From Aliiroseovarius pelagivivens (GTDB lineage Bacteria; Pseudomonadota; Alphaproteobacteria; Rhodobacterales; Rhodobacteraceae), in contig NZ_OMOI01000001.1 of NCBI RefSeq assembly GCF_900302485.1, forward strand, positions 1,364,001 through 1,428,000: a stretch of DNA of 64,000 nt, read 5' to 3'. The notes under the pieces were generated by a model. It was not told where the DNA came from and did not search any database. It was given only the letters and a program-made list of their open reading frames with translations. Below are positions 35,539 through 45,142 of the stretch, one piece after another. Both the position numbers and the translations under genes were made by a program. The first letter of the stretch is position 1, and every line of letters begins with the position of its first letter.

Positions 35539-37893
35539 TCAGAACTGAGCCGAAATCGTAAGCTCGAAATTGTTTTCTTCGTCATAGTTTTCCTTGGCCA
35601 GAACCTTGGAATAGTTGAAACGCAGAGGTCCAACTGGGGTATCCCAGAAAATTGATGCACCGATCGAAGACCGCAGATGCGCGCTGTCGTCAATTGTTCC
35701 GCCCAGAGTATCATCCAGCCCCCAGAGCGAACCCGCATCAGCAAACAAACCGCCTGTGATACCGTATTCTTCCGGCAGCCCCAGCGGGAACTGTGCTTCA
35801 AGACGCGCTACGGCAAACATGTTTCCGCCCAACGTGTCTTCGTTCGTGGCAGTCAAATCACGAGGTCCAAGACCATTGGTTGCGAAACCACGCAGCTTGG
35901 ACGGGCCCATCCGGAAACGGTCGGTGACACGAGAGCTTGCACCGTTCAGGCTGCTCAGTACACCGCCTTCTACGGTGGCCAAAAGTGTAACCTGATCATT
36001 CCAAACTCTGGTTTGCGCCTGGGCCAAGGCCGTTGCGCGCGCATACTGATAGTCTGCACCCAAACCACCGATGTCACCATCAAGCTGGATCAGGAAACCA
36101 CGGTTCGGGTCCAACCCGGTACGCCGCGTATCGTAGCTATAGGAAAGCCCGAAACCACCGCCAATTTGGCGGCCACGCGCGCCGTCATTTTGGAGAAGAA
36201 CCGAGCTGTCTGCGTTCACATCGGTGATGTCGGTCCCATCGGCATAAACGCGCAAGCCAAGGCGCGAATACTCGTTGATCGGGAAGGCAATCGATGGACG
36301 GAAGGCCAACGAACGCGTGTTGTAGAACGAAGAAGCCTGATCTGTGGACTGGTAATAGGTTTCAAACCCGAACTCCAAATCACGACCCAAGAAGGCGGGT
36401 TCTGCGAACTTGAACGAGAAACTCAGGCTGTCATCAGAGTTCTGGAAGCTTGCCGAAAGATACTGACCACGACCCAGGAAGTTACGTTCCGTGAATGCCA
36501 AGTTCAGACCAAAACCGTTTTCAAGACTGTAAACACCACCAAGGCTAAGCGAGCCTGTTGGTGCCTCTTCGACGTCGACGTCGATCACGACCTGATCAGG
36601 TGCGGAACCGGGACGGGCGTCGACTTGTGCGTCAGCAAAGAAACCAAGAGCACGAACGCGCTCGCTCGCTTCGCGGATTTCACGCGGGTTGAAGGGGTCG
36701 CCTTCGACCACGCGGAACTGATCACGTACAACCCGGTCCAATGTGGTGGCGTTGCCTTCAATGTCGATGCGTTCGACGATGATACGCGGGCCGCGTGTCA
36801 GAACCAGTTCGATGTTCAAAAGCTGGTTGCGCTCGTCACGGGTGACACGCGGGTCAACGCGAATGAAGTCCAGCCCATTGCGGATGGCAAGACGTTCCAT
36901 ACGTCCAATGGCATTGTCCAACTGAGCGGGGCTGAACACGTTGCCAGACTTGATATTCTGAGCGGCGTGAAACTCTTCCGGATCCACACCCTCGACTTCG
37001 GATAGGGTGGTGATTTCACCGAACCGGTATTGCAGTCCTTCCTGGACTTGGAACGTGATGAAGAAGGCGTCGCGTTCACGTGAGAACTCGCTCGTTACGC
37101 CAGTGGTCCGAAAATCAACATAGCCGCGTGTCTGATAGAAATCCTTCAGCACCTGCTTGTCGAACTCGATCCGTTCGGGAACATAGGAATCGCGTTGGAT
37201 CAACGCGCGCAGAATGCCTGCCTGCTTGGTTTCCAGAACGCGACGAAGACGCGCATCCGAGAACTTGCGGTTTCCAACAAAAGATAGGCGCTCGATTTCC
37301 GTGTTTTTGCCTTCGATTACTTCAAAGACCAGATCCACCCGATTGTTCGCACGGCGAATGATCTTCGGCGTAACACGGGCCGCCAAACGGCCCTGTGCCT
37401 GATAGACCTCGACAATGGTTTGCACGTCCTGCTCGGCGGTGGCCGGGTTGAATACCTGACGCGGCTGCGATTTCAGCAAGGGCGTAAAGACTTCATCTTT
37501 GACCTTGCGATTGCCTTCCACCGACACAACGTTGATCGTCGGGTGTTCCCGGACCTTAACGACAAGGACGTTCCCACGCGGGGTGATCTGAACATCTTCG
37601 AACAGACCCGACCCAACAAGGCGCTGATAACCGTCATTCAGCTGCGCTGCGCTAACCGCTTCGCCCTGAGCGATTCCCAGATAAGACAAGATGGTTGCAG
37701 CTTCGATCCGCTGCGTACCTTCGATTTCAACCTTGGTAAATGTATATGCCTGCGCGTGAGCGGGCATTGGGGTGGTGGCAGCCCCCCCTGAAATTGCTAG
37801 TAAAATAGCCAATCCGCTGCTGCTGGCCAGTCCCTTAAGCGTTCTAAACGCTGAAGTACCGGCTGCACTGCCCGACCCCTCAAAAAATGCCAT
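35539..37893 (-). CDS. bamA: Outer membrane protein assembly factor BamA
   Basis: A 784-residue Omp85 protein that inserts beta-barrel proteins in the outer membrane. Residues 1-48 include a long signal peptide (GLAILLAISGGAA, then PAHAQA). Five POTRA domains follow (about residues 50-440; e.g. TFTKVEIEGTQRIEAATILS and PTINVVSVEGNRKVKDE). The 16-strand barrel occupies the rest, with RGFATNGLGPRD as the lid-loop RGF motif, and the chain ends in phenylalanine (ISAQF), the usual outer membrane signature. It has its own promoter here, in keeping with its separation from rseP. Confidence 0.96.
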   Translation of the reverse strand: MAFFEGSGSAAGTSAFRTLKGLASSSGLAILLAISGGAATTPMPAHAQAYTFTKVEIEGTQRIEAATILSYLGIAQGEAVSAAQLNDGYQRLVGSGLFEDVQITPRGNVLVVKVREHPTINVVSVEGNRKVKDEVFTPLLKSQPRQVFNPATAEQDVQTIVEVYQAQGRLAARVTPKIIRRANNRVDLVFEVIEGKNTEIERLSFVGNRKFSDARLRRVLETKQAGILRALIQRDSYVPERIEFDKQVLKDFYQTRGYVDFRTTGVTSEFSRERDAFFITFQVQEGLQYRFGEITTLSEVEGVDPEEFHAAQNIKSGNVFSPAQLDNAIGRMERLAIRNGLDFIRVDPRVTRDERNQLLNIELVLTRGPRIIVERIDIEGNATTLDRVVRDQFRVVEGDPFNPREIREASERVRALGFFADAQVDARPGSAPDQVVIDVDVEEAPTGSLSLGGVYSLENGFGLNLAFTERNFLGRGQYLSASFQNSDDSLSFSFKFAEPAFLGRDLEFGFETYYQSTDQASSFYNTRSLAFRPSIAFPINEYSRLGLRVYADGTDITDVNADSSVLLQNDGARGRQIGGGFGLSYSYDTRRTGLDPNRGFLIQLDGDIGGLGADYQYARATALAQAQTRVWNDQVTLLATVEGGVLSSLNGASSRVTDRFRMGPSKLRGFATNGLGPRDLTATNEDTLGGNMFAVARLEAQFPLGLPEEYGITGGLFADAGSLWGLDDTLGGTIDDSAHLRSSIGASIFWDTPVGPLRFNYSKVLAKENYDEENNFELTISAQF

Positions 37894-37928
37894 GTATCTA
37901 TCTTTCTTTAGACATCCCAGTAGCCACG

Positions 37929-37957
37929 TGGATAAGGGGTCAAAACCGTCTTGTCAA
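37929..37957 (-). promoter_or_regulatory. Sigma-70 type promoter of bamA
   Basis: On the minus strand a consensus TTGACA is followed after 17 bases by TATCCA, placing the transcription start about 30 bases before the bamA ATG. This is the best -35 box in the window. Confidence 0.6.
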
Positions 37958-38103
37958 AGCGCGAAACGTGGCGTTTGCAAGGAGTTGCACATCTGGCTTC
38001 CCAGCGGTGCAATTCATGCGCAGGTTGTGATGACGAACCAAGGCGGCGTACGGCCTGCGGCAACCCTTAGGAATATCCATCAGAACACTGTATTCCTTTA
38101 AGA

Positions 38104-38125
38104 AATCCCAACATTTCTCGGGATT
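38104..38125 (-). terminator. Weak terminator of mfd
   Basis: On the minus strand AATCCC pairs with GGGATT (6 bp, 10-base loop) and is followed by TTCTT, 15 bases after the mfd stop. Confidence 0.35.
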
Positions 38126-38140
38126 CCCTCAGTTTTCCGA

Positions 38141-41100
38141 TCAAGCCTTCTTGTCGCGCGCCTTGGCCTCTTTCACTTTTATCGCCAGATCCTGCGCAAT
38201 GGCAAAGGCTCCCCGGATCTTGTCCGCGGTTTTGCGCCAGTCCCGGCGCACAACGATCTTGTTGTCGCGTACTTTGGCCAGACCGTTTTGAGCCTGAATA
38301 AACTCGACCAACCCAACGGGCGAAACAAATTTGTCATTGTGGAACTGGATCGTTGCCCCTTTGGGTCCGCCATCCAGCTTCGAGATGCCTGCACGTTTGC
38401 ACATGCCTTTGATGCGTACGATCAGCATCAAGGTGTTCACTTCTTTTGGAAGCGGGCCGAAACGGTCGATCAACTCGGCCGCGAAGCCTTCCAGCTCGAC
38501 CTTCTTGGATAGCGACGATAGGCGGCGATACAGGCCCAATCGTACATCAAGATCAGGCACGTAAGTATCTGGGATCAATACAGGAACGCCGAGGTTGATC
38601 TGCGGTGCCCAACCGGTATCAGCCTCCGACAGGCCTTCAAGTTGACCTGATTTGATTTTGGTAATCGCCTCCTCCAGCATCTGCTGGTAAAGCTCGTACC
38701 CTACTTCGCGCATTTGGCCAGATTGCTCTTCTCCGACCAGATTGCCAGCACCGCGAATATCCAAATCCTGCGAGGCAAGCGTGAACCCAGCCCCCAGCGT
38801 ATCCAGAGACCCCAGCACGCGCAGGCGTTTTTGTGCGGTTTGCGTCAACGGCACCCGCGGCTTCGTTGTCAGATAAGCATAGGCGCGCGTTTTCGAGCGC
38901 CCCACCCTGCCCCGGATCTGGTAAAGCTGCGCCAACCCGAACATATCCGCACGGTGCACGACCATTGTGTTGGCCGTGGGAATGTCGATCCCACTTTCGA
39001 CAATCGTCGTTGCCAAAAGCACGTCGAACTTGCCGTCATAAAAGGCATTCATGCGGTCATCCAGCTCGCCGGCGGCCATCTGGCCATGGGCGACAACAAA
39101 GCTGACTTCTGGAACGTGATCTTTCAGGAAGGCCTCGATGTCGGGAATGTCTTTGACGCGCGGCACCACGTAGAAGCTTTGCCCGCCGCGATAGTGTTCG
39201 CGCAGCAAGGCCTCACGGATCGTGACCCCGTCAAAATCGGACACATAGGTACGGATCGACAGACGGTCAACGGGGGGCGTGCCGATGATCGAGAGATCCC
39301 GAACCCCCGACAAAGACATCTGCAAGGTGCGCGGGATCGGCGTCGCTGAAAGCGTCAAAACATGCACGTCCGAGCGCAGTTCTTTCAGGCGTTCTTTGTG
39401 GTTCACACCAAAGCGTTGCTCTTCGTCAACGATCAGAAGCCCGAGGTTTTCAAACCGCACATCCTTGGCCAAAAGCGCATGAGTGCCGACCACAATATCC
39501 ATCGTGCCGCGCGACATGCCCTCGCGGGTACGTTTCACCTCGGCCTGCCCGACGAAGCGTGACAGCTGCCCAACATTGATCGGAAAGCCCCGGAAACGTT
39601 CCGAAAAGCTTTTGAAGTGCTGACGCGCCAAGAGCGTCGTCGGCGCAATGACAGCGACCTGTTGGCCGGACATGGCCGCAACGAACGCCGCGCGCATCGC
39701 GACCTCGGTTTTCCCAAAGCCCACATCGCCGCAGACCAGACGGTCCATCGGTCGGCCCGATGCCAGATCTTCGATTACGTCTTCAATTGCCGACAGTTGA
39801 TCGTCTGTTTCCTGATACGGGAAACGCGCCGAGAACTCTTCCCACGCATGATGAGGCGCTTCCAGCATAGGTGCTTTGCGCAATTCGCGTTCGGCAGCCA
39901 AACGGATCAGCTTGTCGGCAATCTCGCGGATGCGCTCTTTCAGCTTGGCTTTCTTGGCCTGCCACGCGCCGCCACCCAGCTTGTCCAGAAGACCAGTGTC
40001 TTGACCAAACTTGGACAAAAGCTCGATGTTTTCGACCGGTACAAACAGACGATCTCCGCCCGCATATTCCAACGCAATGCATTCGTGTGGCGCACCCATG
40101 GCCGTCACGGTTTCCAGACCGTTATATTTGCCGACCCCGTGATCGACATGGACGATCAGATCACCGGGGGACAGGCTTTGTGCCTCGGTCAGGAAGTTTT
40201 CAGCACGGCGTTTGCGTTTGGGCGCGCGGATCAGGCGGTCGCCCAGCACGTCCTGTTCCGAGATTACGGTCAGTCCCGGCCCCTCGAACCCATGCTCTAG
40301 CGCCCAAACCGCCAGATAGATCCCACCGGCTTTGTCCGGTACGTCGCGGAAATTTGTGATCACCTGACTTGTGATCACACCCTCATCGGCCAGCAAGCCT
40401 TGAAGCCGCTCCCGTGCGCCTTCGGAATACGAGGCGACGACGACAGATGCCTCATGCTTTGCTTCAATATGATCCGCGAGAGATTTGAAAAGGTTCACAT
40501 TCTCTTGCTGTCGTTCAGGCGAGAAGTTGCGCCCAATCCGGCCGCCACCATCGACAACACCGACTCCTATTGGTTGAGGAAGCGCTGTCAGTTGTACGAC
40601 GCGCCGTCCATCCAGCGCGTTCGCCCACGCAGGGTCGTCGAGATAAAGCAAGTCAGGCGGACAGGGTTTATAAACACTGTCCATCCGGTTCTTCGCATTC
40701 ATCGCGATCTTGCGGGTTTCGTATTGATCGGTGATCGACTCCCACCGGGCAAGGCGCGCGGGGTCCAGCCCGTCATCCAGCATCACGGATGAGTCGGGAA
40801 GATAGTCAAACAGCGTTTCAAGTTCTTCATGGAAGAAGGGAAGCCAATGCTCGATCCCCTGATGCTTGCGCCCAGCGGACACTGCTTCATAAAGCGGATC
40901 GTCCGACCCAGCGGCGCCGAACTCGATACGATAGTTCTGCCGGAACCGCGTGATGGCTTTTTCGTCCAATATGACCTCGGACACCGGGGCCAGTTCGATC
41001 CCCTTCAGGCTTTCCGTTGTGCGCTGCGTGGCCGGGTCGAACCTGCGTACGCCGTCCAGCACATCGCCAAACAGGTCCAGACGGACAGGCCCGCTTTCGC

Positions 41101-41596
41101 CCGGGGGAAAAATGTCGATGATCCCGCCCCGCACGGCGAAGTCCCCGGGTTCCATCACGGTCGGCGACTGTGAAAACCCCATACGCACCAGAAACGCCCG
41201 AAGCTCATCCACATCCAGCAGGTTGTCCACTTGAGCAACAAAGCTTGCCTCGGCCAGAGTGGCGCGCGCAGGCAAACGCTGTGTGACCGCGTTTAGCGTG
41301 GTCAACAGGACAAACCGGCCTTTGATCTGGCCCGTCGCCAATCCCGCCAATGTTGCCATCCGCGCCGCTGATGCATCCGCATTGGGCGACACCCGGTCAA
41401 ACGGCAGACAATCCCAACCGGGAAACGTCACACAGACCACATCCGGTGCAAAAAAGCCAAGCGCCGCCTGCATTGCAGCCATCCGCTTTTCATCGCGTGC
41501 CACATGCACAATCGGTCCGCCTGTGCGGTCGAGTTCCTTCACGACAAGGGTCGCGTCAAAGCCTTCTGGGGCACCTGAAAGAATAAGCTTGTCCAT
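38141..41596 (-). CDS. mfd: Transcription-repair coupling factor
   Basis: An 1151-residue ATP-driven DNA translocase that removes RNA polymerase stalled at lesions and recruits UvrA. Domains in order: UvrB-like domains at residues 1-350 (FPGWDCLPFDRVSPN), the RNA polymerase-interacting CarD-like domain at 470-560 (LIVHVDHGVGKYNGLET), the RecG-type helicase at 600-960 with Walker A LVCGDVGFGKTEVAMRAA, DEEQ box LLIVDEEQRFGV and motif VI QIRGRVGRS, the TRG motif, and the C-terminal TRCF domain. ATG at 41596 is used; the TTG 21 bases upstream is less likely. Confidence 0.96.
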   Translation of the reverse strand: MDKLILSGAPEGFDATLVVKELDRTGGPIVHVARDEKRMAAMQAALGFFAPDVVCVTFPGWDCLPFDRVSPNADASAARMATLAGLATGQIKGRFVLLTTLNAVTQRLPARATLAEASFVAQVDNLLDVDELRAFLVRMGFSQSPTVMEPGDFAVRGGIIDIFPPGESGPVRLDLFGDVLDGVRRFDPATQRTTESLKGIELAPVSEVILDEKAITRFRQNYRIEFGAAGSDDPLYEAVSAGRKHQGIEHWLPFFHEELETLFDYLPDSSVMLDDGLDPARLARWESITDQYETRKIAMNAKNRMDSVYKPCPPDLLYLDDPAWANALDGRRVVQLTALPQPIGVGVVDGGGRIGRNFSPERQQENVNLFKSLADHIEAKHEASVVVASYSEGARERLQGLLADEGVITSQVITNFRDVPDKAGGIYLAVWALEHGFEGPGLTVISEQDVLGDRLIRAPKRKRRAENFLTEAQSLSPGDLIVHVDHGVGKYNGLETVTAMGAPHECIALEYAGGDRLFVPVENIELLSKFGQDTGLLDKLGGGAWQAKKAKLKERIREIADKLIRLAAERELRKAPMLEAPHHAWEEFSARFPYQETDDQLSAIEDVIEDLASGRPMDRLVCGDVGFGKTEVAMRAAFVAAMSGQQVAVIAPTTLLARQHFKSFSERFRGFPINVGQLSRFVGQAEVKRTREGMSRGTMDIVVGTHALLAKDVRFENLGLLIVDEEQRFGVNHKERLKELRSDVHVLTLSATPIPRTLQMSLSGVRDLSIIGTPPVDRLSIRTYVSDFDGVTIREALLREHYRGGQSFYVVPRVKDIPDIEAFLKDHVPEVSFVVAHGQMAAGELDDRMNAFYDGKFDVLLATTIVESGIDIPTANTMVVHRADMFGLAQLYQIRGRVGRSKTRAYAYLTTKPRVPLTQTAQKRLRVLGSLDTLGAGFTLASQDLDIRGAGNLVGEEQSGQMREVGYELYQQMLEEAITKIKSGQLEGLSEADTGWAPQINLGVPVLIPDTYVPDLDVRLGLYRRLSSLSKKVELEGFAAELIDRFGPLPKEVNTLMLIVRIKGMCKRAGISKLDGGPKGATIQFHNDKFVSPVGLVEFIQAQNGLAKVRDNKIVVRRDWRKTADKIRGAFAIAQDLAIKVKEAKARDKKA

Positions 41597-41648
41597 GCGG
41601 CGGATGTATCCGTGCAACTACCGCCATGCAAGGGTGTGAGACGATGGC

Positions 41649-42173
41649 TTACCTTAGCACGCCATACGCGAGGTTGTGATACATGCCCCACATCGCGGTG
41701 ATCAGGATGGCAACCATTCCAATCAATTGCACCATCAATCGATGCCTCAGCATATAGCTACGCAAGGCCTTCCCACTAAGCTCGCGGCGTTGAATCATGA
41801 TCGCAGCGCGAACCGAAAGGAGCCCGACAAACATCATTGGAAACATTAAAAGGAAGACGGCCTGAGCGAATTCTATACTGTACCAGAACCCCATGATGAC
41901 CAGAGACGTCAGAATTGCCGAGGCCACCGCGATCATCGACAGTCCCGATTGCTCGGAAAGTGACGTGATCCGGTTGCAGTTTACTCGCACAATGGTCTCA
42001 AGATCGTCTTGTGCGTCGCCTTCGACACGGCCCGCGCGCTGGATCATGTCATAGGGAACCCCCATCACCCAATAACTGGCCATGGACCATGCCACCGCAA
42101 GGCCGATCCAGTACCACAGATTGGAAAAAGACCGCATATCAATGATTTCGAAAAGGGTAGCGTATAGATCCAA
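41649..42173 (-). CDS. Membrane protein of unknown function
   Basis: A 174-residue protein with four predicted transmembrane segments (about residues 18-38, 78-96, 100-122 and 147-167) and a cytoplasmic loop with a run of acidic and basic residues (RAGRVEGDAQDDLETIVRVN). The best start is TTG at 42173 with AAAGGGA upstream, giving MDLYATLFEIIDMRSFSNLW; a GTG 36 bases earlier is also open. From memory, relatives in Rhodobacteraceae carry the name component of SufBCD complex, but nothing here shows Fe-S chemistry or SufBCD similarity and no suf gene is near, so I would not use that name. Confidence 0.75.
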   Translation of the reverse strand: MDLYATLFEIIDMRSFSNLWYWIGLAVAWSMASYWVMGVPYDMIQRAGRVEGDAQDDLETIVRVNCNRITSLSEQSGLSMIAVASAILTSLVIMGFWYSIEFAQAVFLLMFPMMFVGLLSVRAAIMIQRRELSGKALRSYMLRHRLMVQLIGMVAILITAMWGMYHNLAYGVLR

Positions 42174-42276
42174 CTTCGATCCCTTTCTGGTGGTCCTTCT
42201 GTGCTTCACCCTAGCGATGGGTCGTATTGTGTGCCAGCGGGAACAGCCTGTGAAACGGAAATTTGCGGACTTGTGA

Positions 42277-43371
<1,095 letters not shown>

Positions 43372-43542
43372 CCCGTATTCCGAGCAGGCGAATTTCCGCA
43401 GTGCGCCTTACTTCTAGGTGACAGCCCGCGCGCGATCCGCTATATTTTGTGCCAAAGCGGACAAAGATCCGCGTTCGAGCAACCCGGTCGATCACATGCC
43501 TTGGCGGTATGGCGACCCAGCATGAGGCACAAAGGCAAACAC

Positions 43543-44109
43543 ATGCAAATTTCCAATTTTTCTCGCCGTGGTTTTCTGATCGGCGTCGGCGTTGCAGGCA
43601 TGGCGCTCGCGGCGTGTGACAACAGCATCGGCTCTAGTGGCGGCGCACGGATCGACGCGCGGGCCAACAGCACACTCACCTATTTGTACAACCGCTATCC
43701 GGGCACGCGTGAACTGGCTGACAAGTCAACCGGCCAGTTGGTCATGCCACTGGTGACGGAAGCTGGCTTCGGCCTTGGCGGAGCTTATGGACGCGGCGCA
43801 CTGCGTATCAACGACGTGACGGTGGACTATTATTCGCTGACACAGGCCAGCGCCGGACTTCAGATCGGCGCACAGCAGTTTGCACATGTGCTGTTCTTCA
43901 TGACCGACGAAGCCCTTCAGGATTTCCGCGCAGATGCGGGTTGGGTCGCTTCGGCTGATATCAAATACGCTTTCCAGAATGAAGGCGACCGTCTGACTGC
44001 GGACACGATCACATCGTCATCGCCAGTTGTGGCCGTAGTGTTCGGTCAGGCCGGACTGATCGCGGGCGCATCGATCGAAGGCGCGAAATACACCCGGATC
44101 ATCCCCTAA
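43543..44109 (+). CDS. SYLF (Ysc84) domain lipoprotein
   Basis: A 188-residue exported protein. Residues 1-24 contain twin arginines (SRRGFLIG) and a lipobox LAAC with Cys24, so it should be a lipoprotein, perhaps exported by the Tat system. The mature part has the SYLF/YSC84 domain: LYNRYPGTRELADKSTGQLVM near residues 45-65, VMPLVTEAGFGLGGAYGRGAL, and VVAVVFGQAGLIAGASIEGAKYTRI at the C-terminus. In eukaryotes SYLF binds phosphoinositides and actin; in bacteria the role is unknown. ATG at 43543 is chosen because it gives an export signal. Confidence 0.85.
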   Translation: MQISNFSRRGFLIGVGVAGMALAACDNSIGSSGGARIDARANSTLTYLYNRYPGTRELADKSTGQLVMPLVTEAGFGLGGAYGRGALRINDVTVDYYSLTQASAGLQIGAQQFAHVLFFMTDEALQDFRADAGWVASADIKYAFQNEGDRLTADTITSSSPVVAVVFGQAGLIAGASIEGAKYTRIIP

Positions 44110-44132
44110 GTCGGCGCACAATTCCAAAATAC

Positions 44133-44160
44133 AAAGGGCGGCCATTAAGCCGCCCTTTTT
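44133..44160. terminator. Bidirectional terminator between the SYLF gene and the dehydrogenase gene
   Basis: AAAGGGCGGC pairs with GCCGCCCTTT (10 bp, 6-base loop), with five Ts on the plus strand. It stands between convergent genes and can serve both. Confidence 0.8.
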
Positions 44161-44163
44161 CGT

Positions 44164-45036
44164 TTAGTCCAAAGCGCGCAACCGCTTGATCAGGCTGGAC
44201 GTATCCCAACGCCCTCCGCCCAACTTCTGCACGTCCTTATAGAACTGATCAATCAGCGCCGTGACCGGTAGGCTCGCGCCGTTTTCATTGGCCGTGTCCA
44301 GACAGATCCCCAGATCCTTGCGCATCCAATCCACCGCAAACCCGTGGTCGAAATGATCGTCCGCCATGGTCTCATGTCGGTTCACCATCTGCCAGCTGCC
44401 AGCCGCGCCACCCTGGATCACGTCGACGACCTCGCGGATGTCCAAACCGGCTTTCTCGGCAAAATGCAGCCCTTCCGACAGGCCCTGCACCAGTCCGGCA
44501 ATGCAGATCTGGTTAACCATCTTGGTCAATTGTCCTGCGCCACTGTCGCCAAGCCGCTTCACGGTTCGTCCGTAGCTTTGCATAATCGGCTCGGCAGAGT
44601 CATAGGCCGCCTGATCTGCCCCGCACATGATCGACAGAACACCGTTTTCGGCCCCCGCTTGACCACCCGAAACGGGCGCATCCACAAAAGAAACGCCAGC
44701 GCCTTTCGCCTCGCCATACAGCTCGCGCGTCACAGCCGCGGAAACCGTGGTGTGATCCACGAAAACCGCGCCCTCAGCCATACCAGAGAGAGCTCCCTGT
44801 TCGCCCAACACCACCGATCGTAGGTCATCATCATTGCCCACGCAGGCTATGACGAAATCCGCACCCATCGCGGCTTCACGCGGTGTCGAGGCCCATTTTC
44901 CGCCATGCTCTTTGGCCCAAGCCTCGGCCTTGGCCGTCGTCCGATTGTACACCGTCACCTCGTGACCCTGCGCCATCAGATGGCCCGCCATCGGATAGCC
45001 CATCACGCCCAAGCCTAAAAACGCACATTTAGCCAT
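44164..45036 (-). CDS. NAD(P)-dependent beta-hydroxyacid dehydrogenase
   Basis: A 290-residue member of the 3-hydroxyisobutyrate dehydrogenase/tartronate semialdehyde reductase family. The Rossmann motif AFLGLGVMGYPMAGHL is at residues 5-20, the substrate-binding DAPVSGGQAGAENGVLSIM near 116-134, and the catalytic lysine in GAGQLTKMVNQICI near 168. It has the length and layout of the family, but the substrate cannot be chosen among 3-hydroxyisobutyrate, tartronate semialdehyde, succinic semialdehyde and related acids; no valine or glycolate genes are next to it. The ATG at 45036 has AAAGGG upstream. Confidence 0.88.
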   Translation of the reverse strand: MAKCAFLGLGVMGYPMAGHLMAQGHEVTVYNRTTAKAEAWAKEHGGKWASTPREAAMGADFVIACVGNDDDLRSVVLGEQGALSGMAEGAVFVDHTTVSAAVTRELYGEAKGAGVSFVDAPVSGGQAGAENGVLSIMCGADQAAYDSAEPIMQSYGRTVKRLGDSGAGQLTKMVNQICIAGLVQGLSEGLHFAEKAGLDIREVVDVIQGGAAGSWQMVNRHETMADDHFDHGFAVDWMRKDLGICLDTANENGASLPVTALIDQFYKDVQKLGGGRWDTSSLIKRLRALD

Positions 45037-45142
45037 ACCAAGACCCTTTCGTTGAATTCCCGTTCGGTTCACAGTAGTTACCGCTCACGAGGGCAAGATC
45101 AACCTGCGTTTCCGGCGCATGGGACAGAAATTAGGTTTGAAT

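Noticed and set aside
35677..37005. A 442-codon plus-strand open frame inside bamA
   Set aside because: It is antisense to a full-length bamA and carries no recognisable motif.
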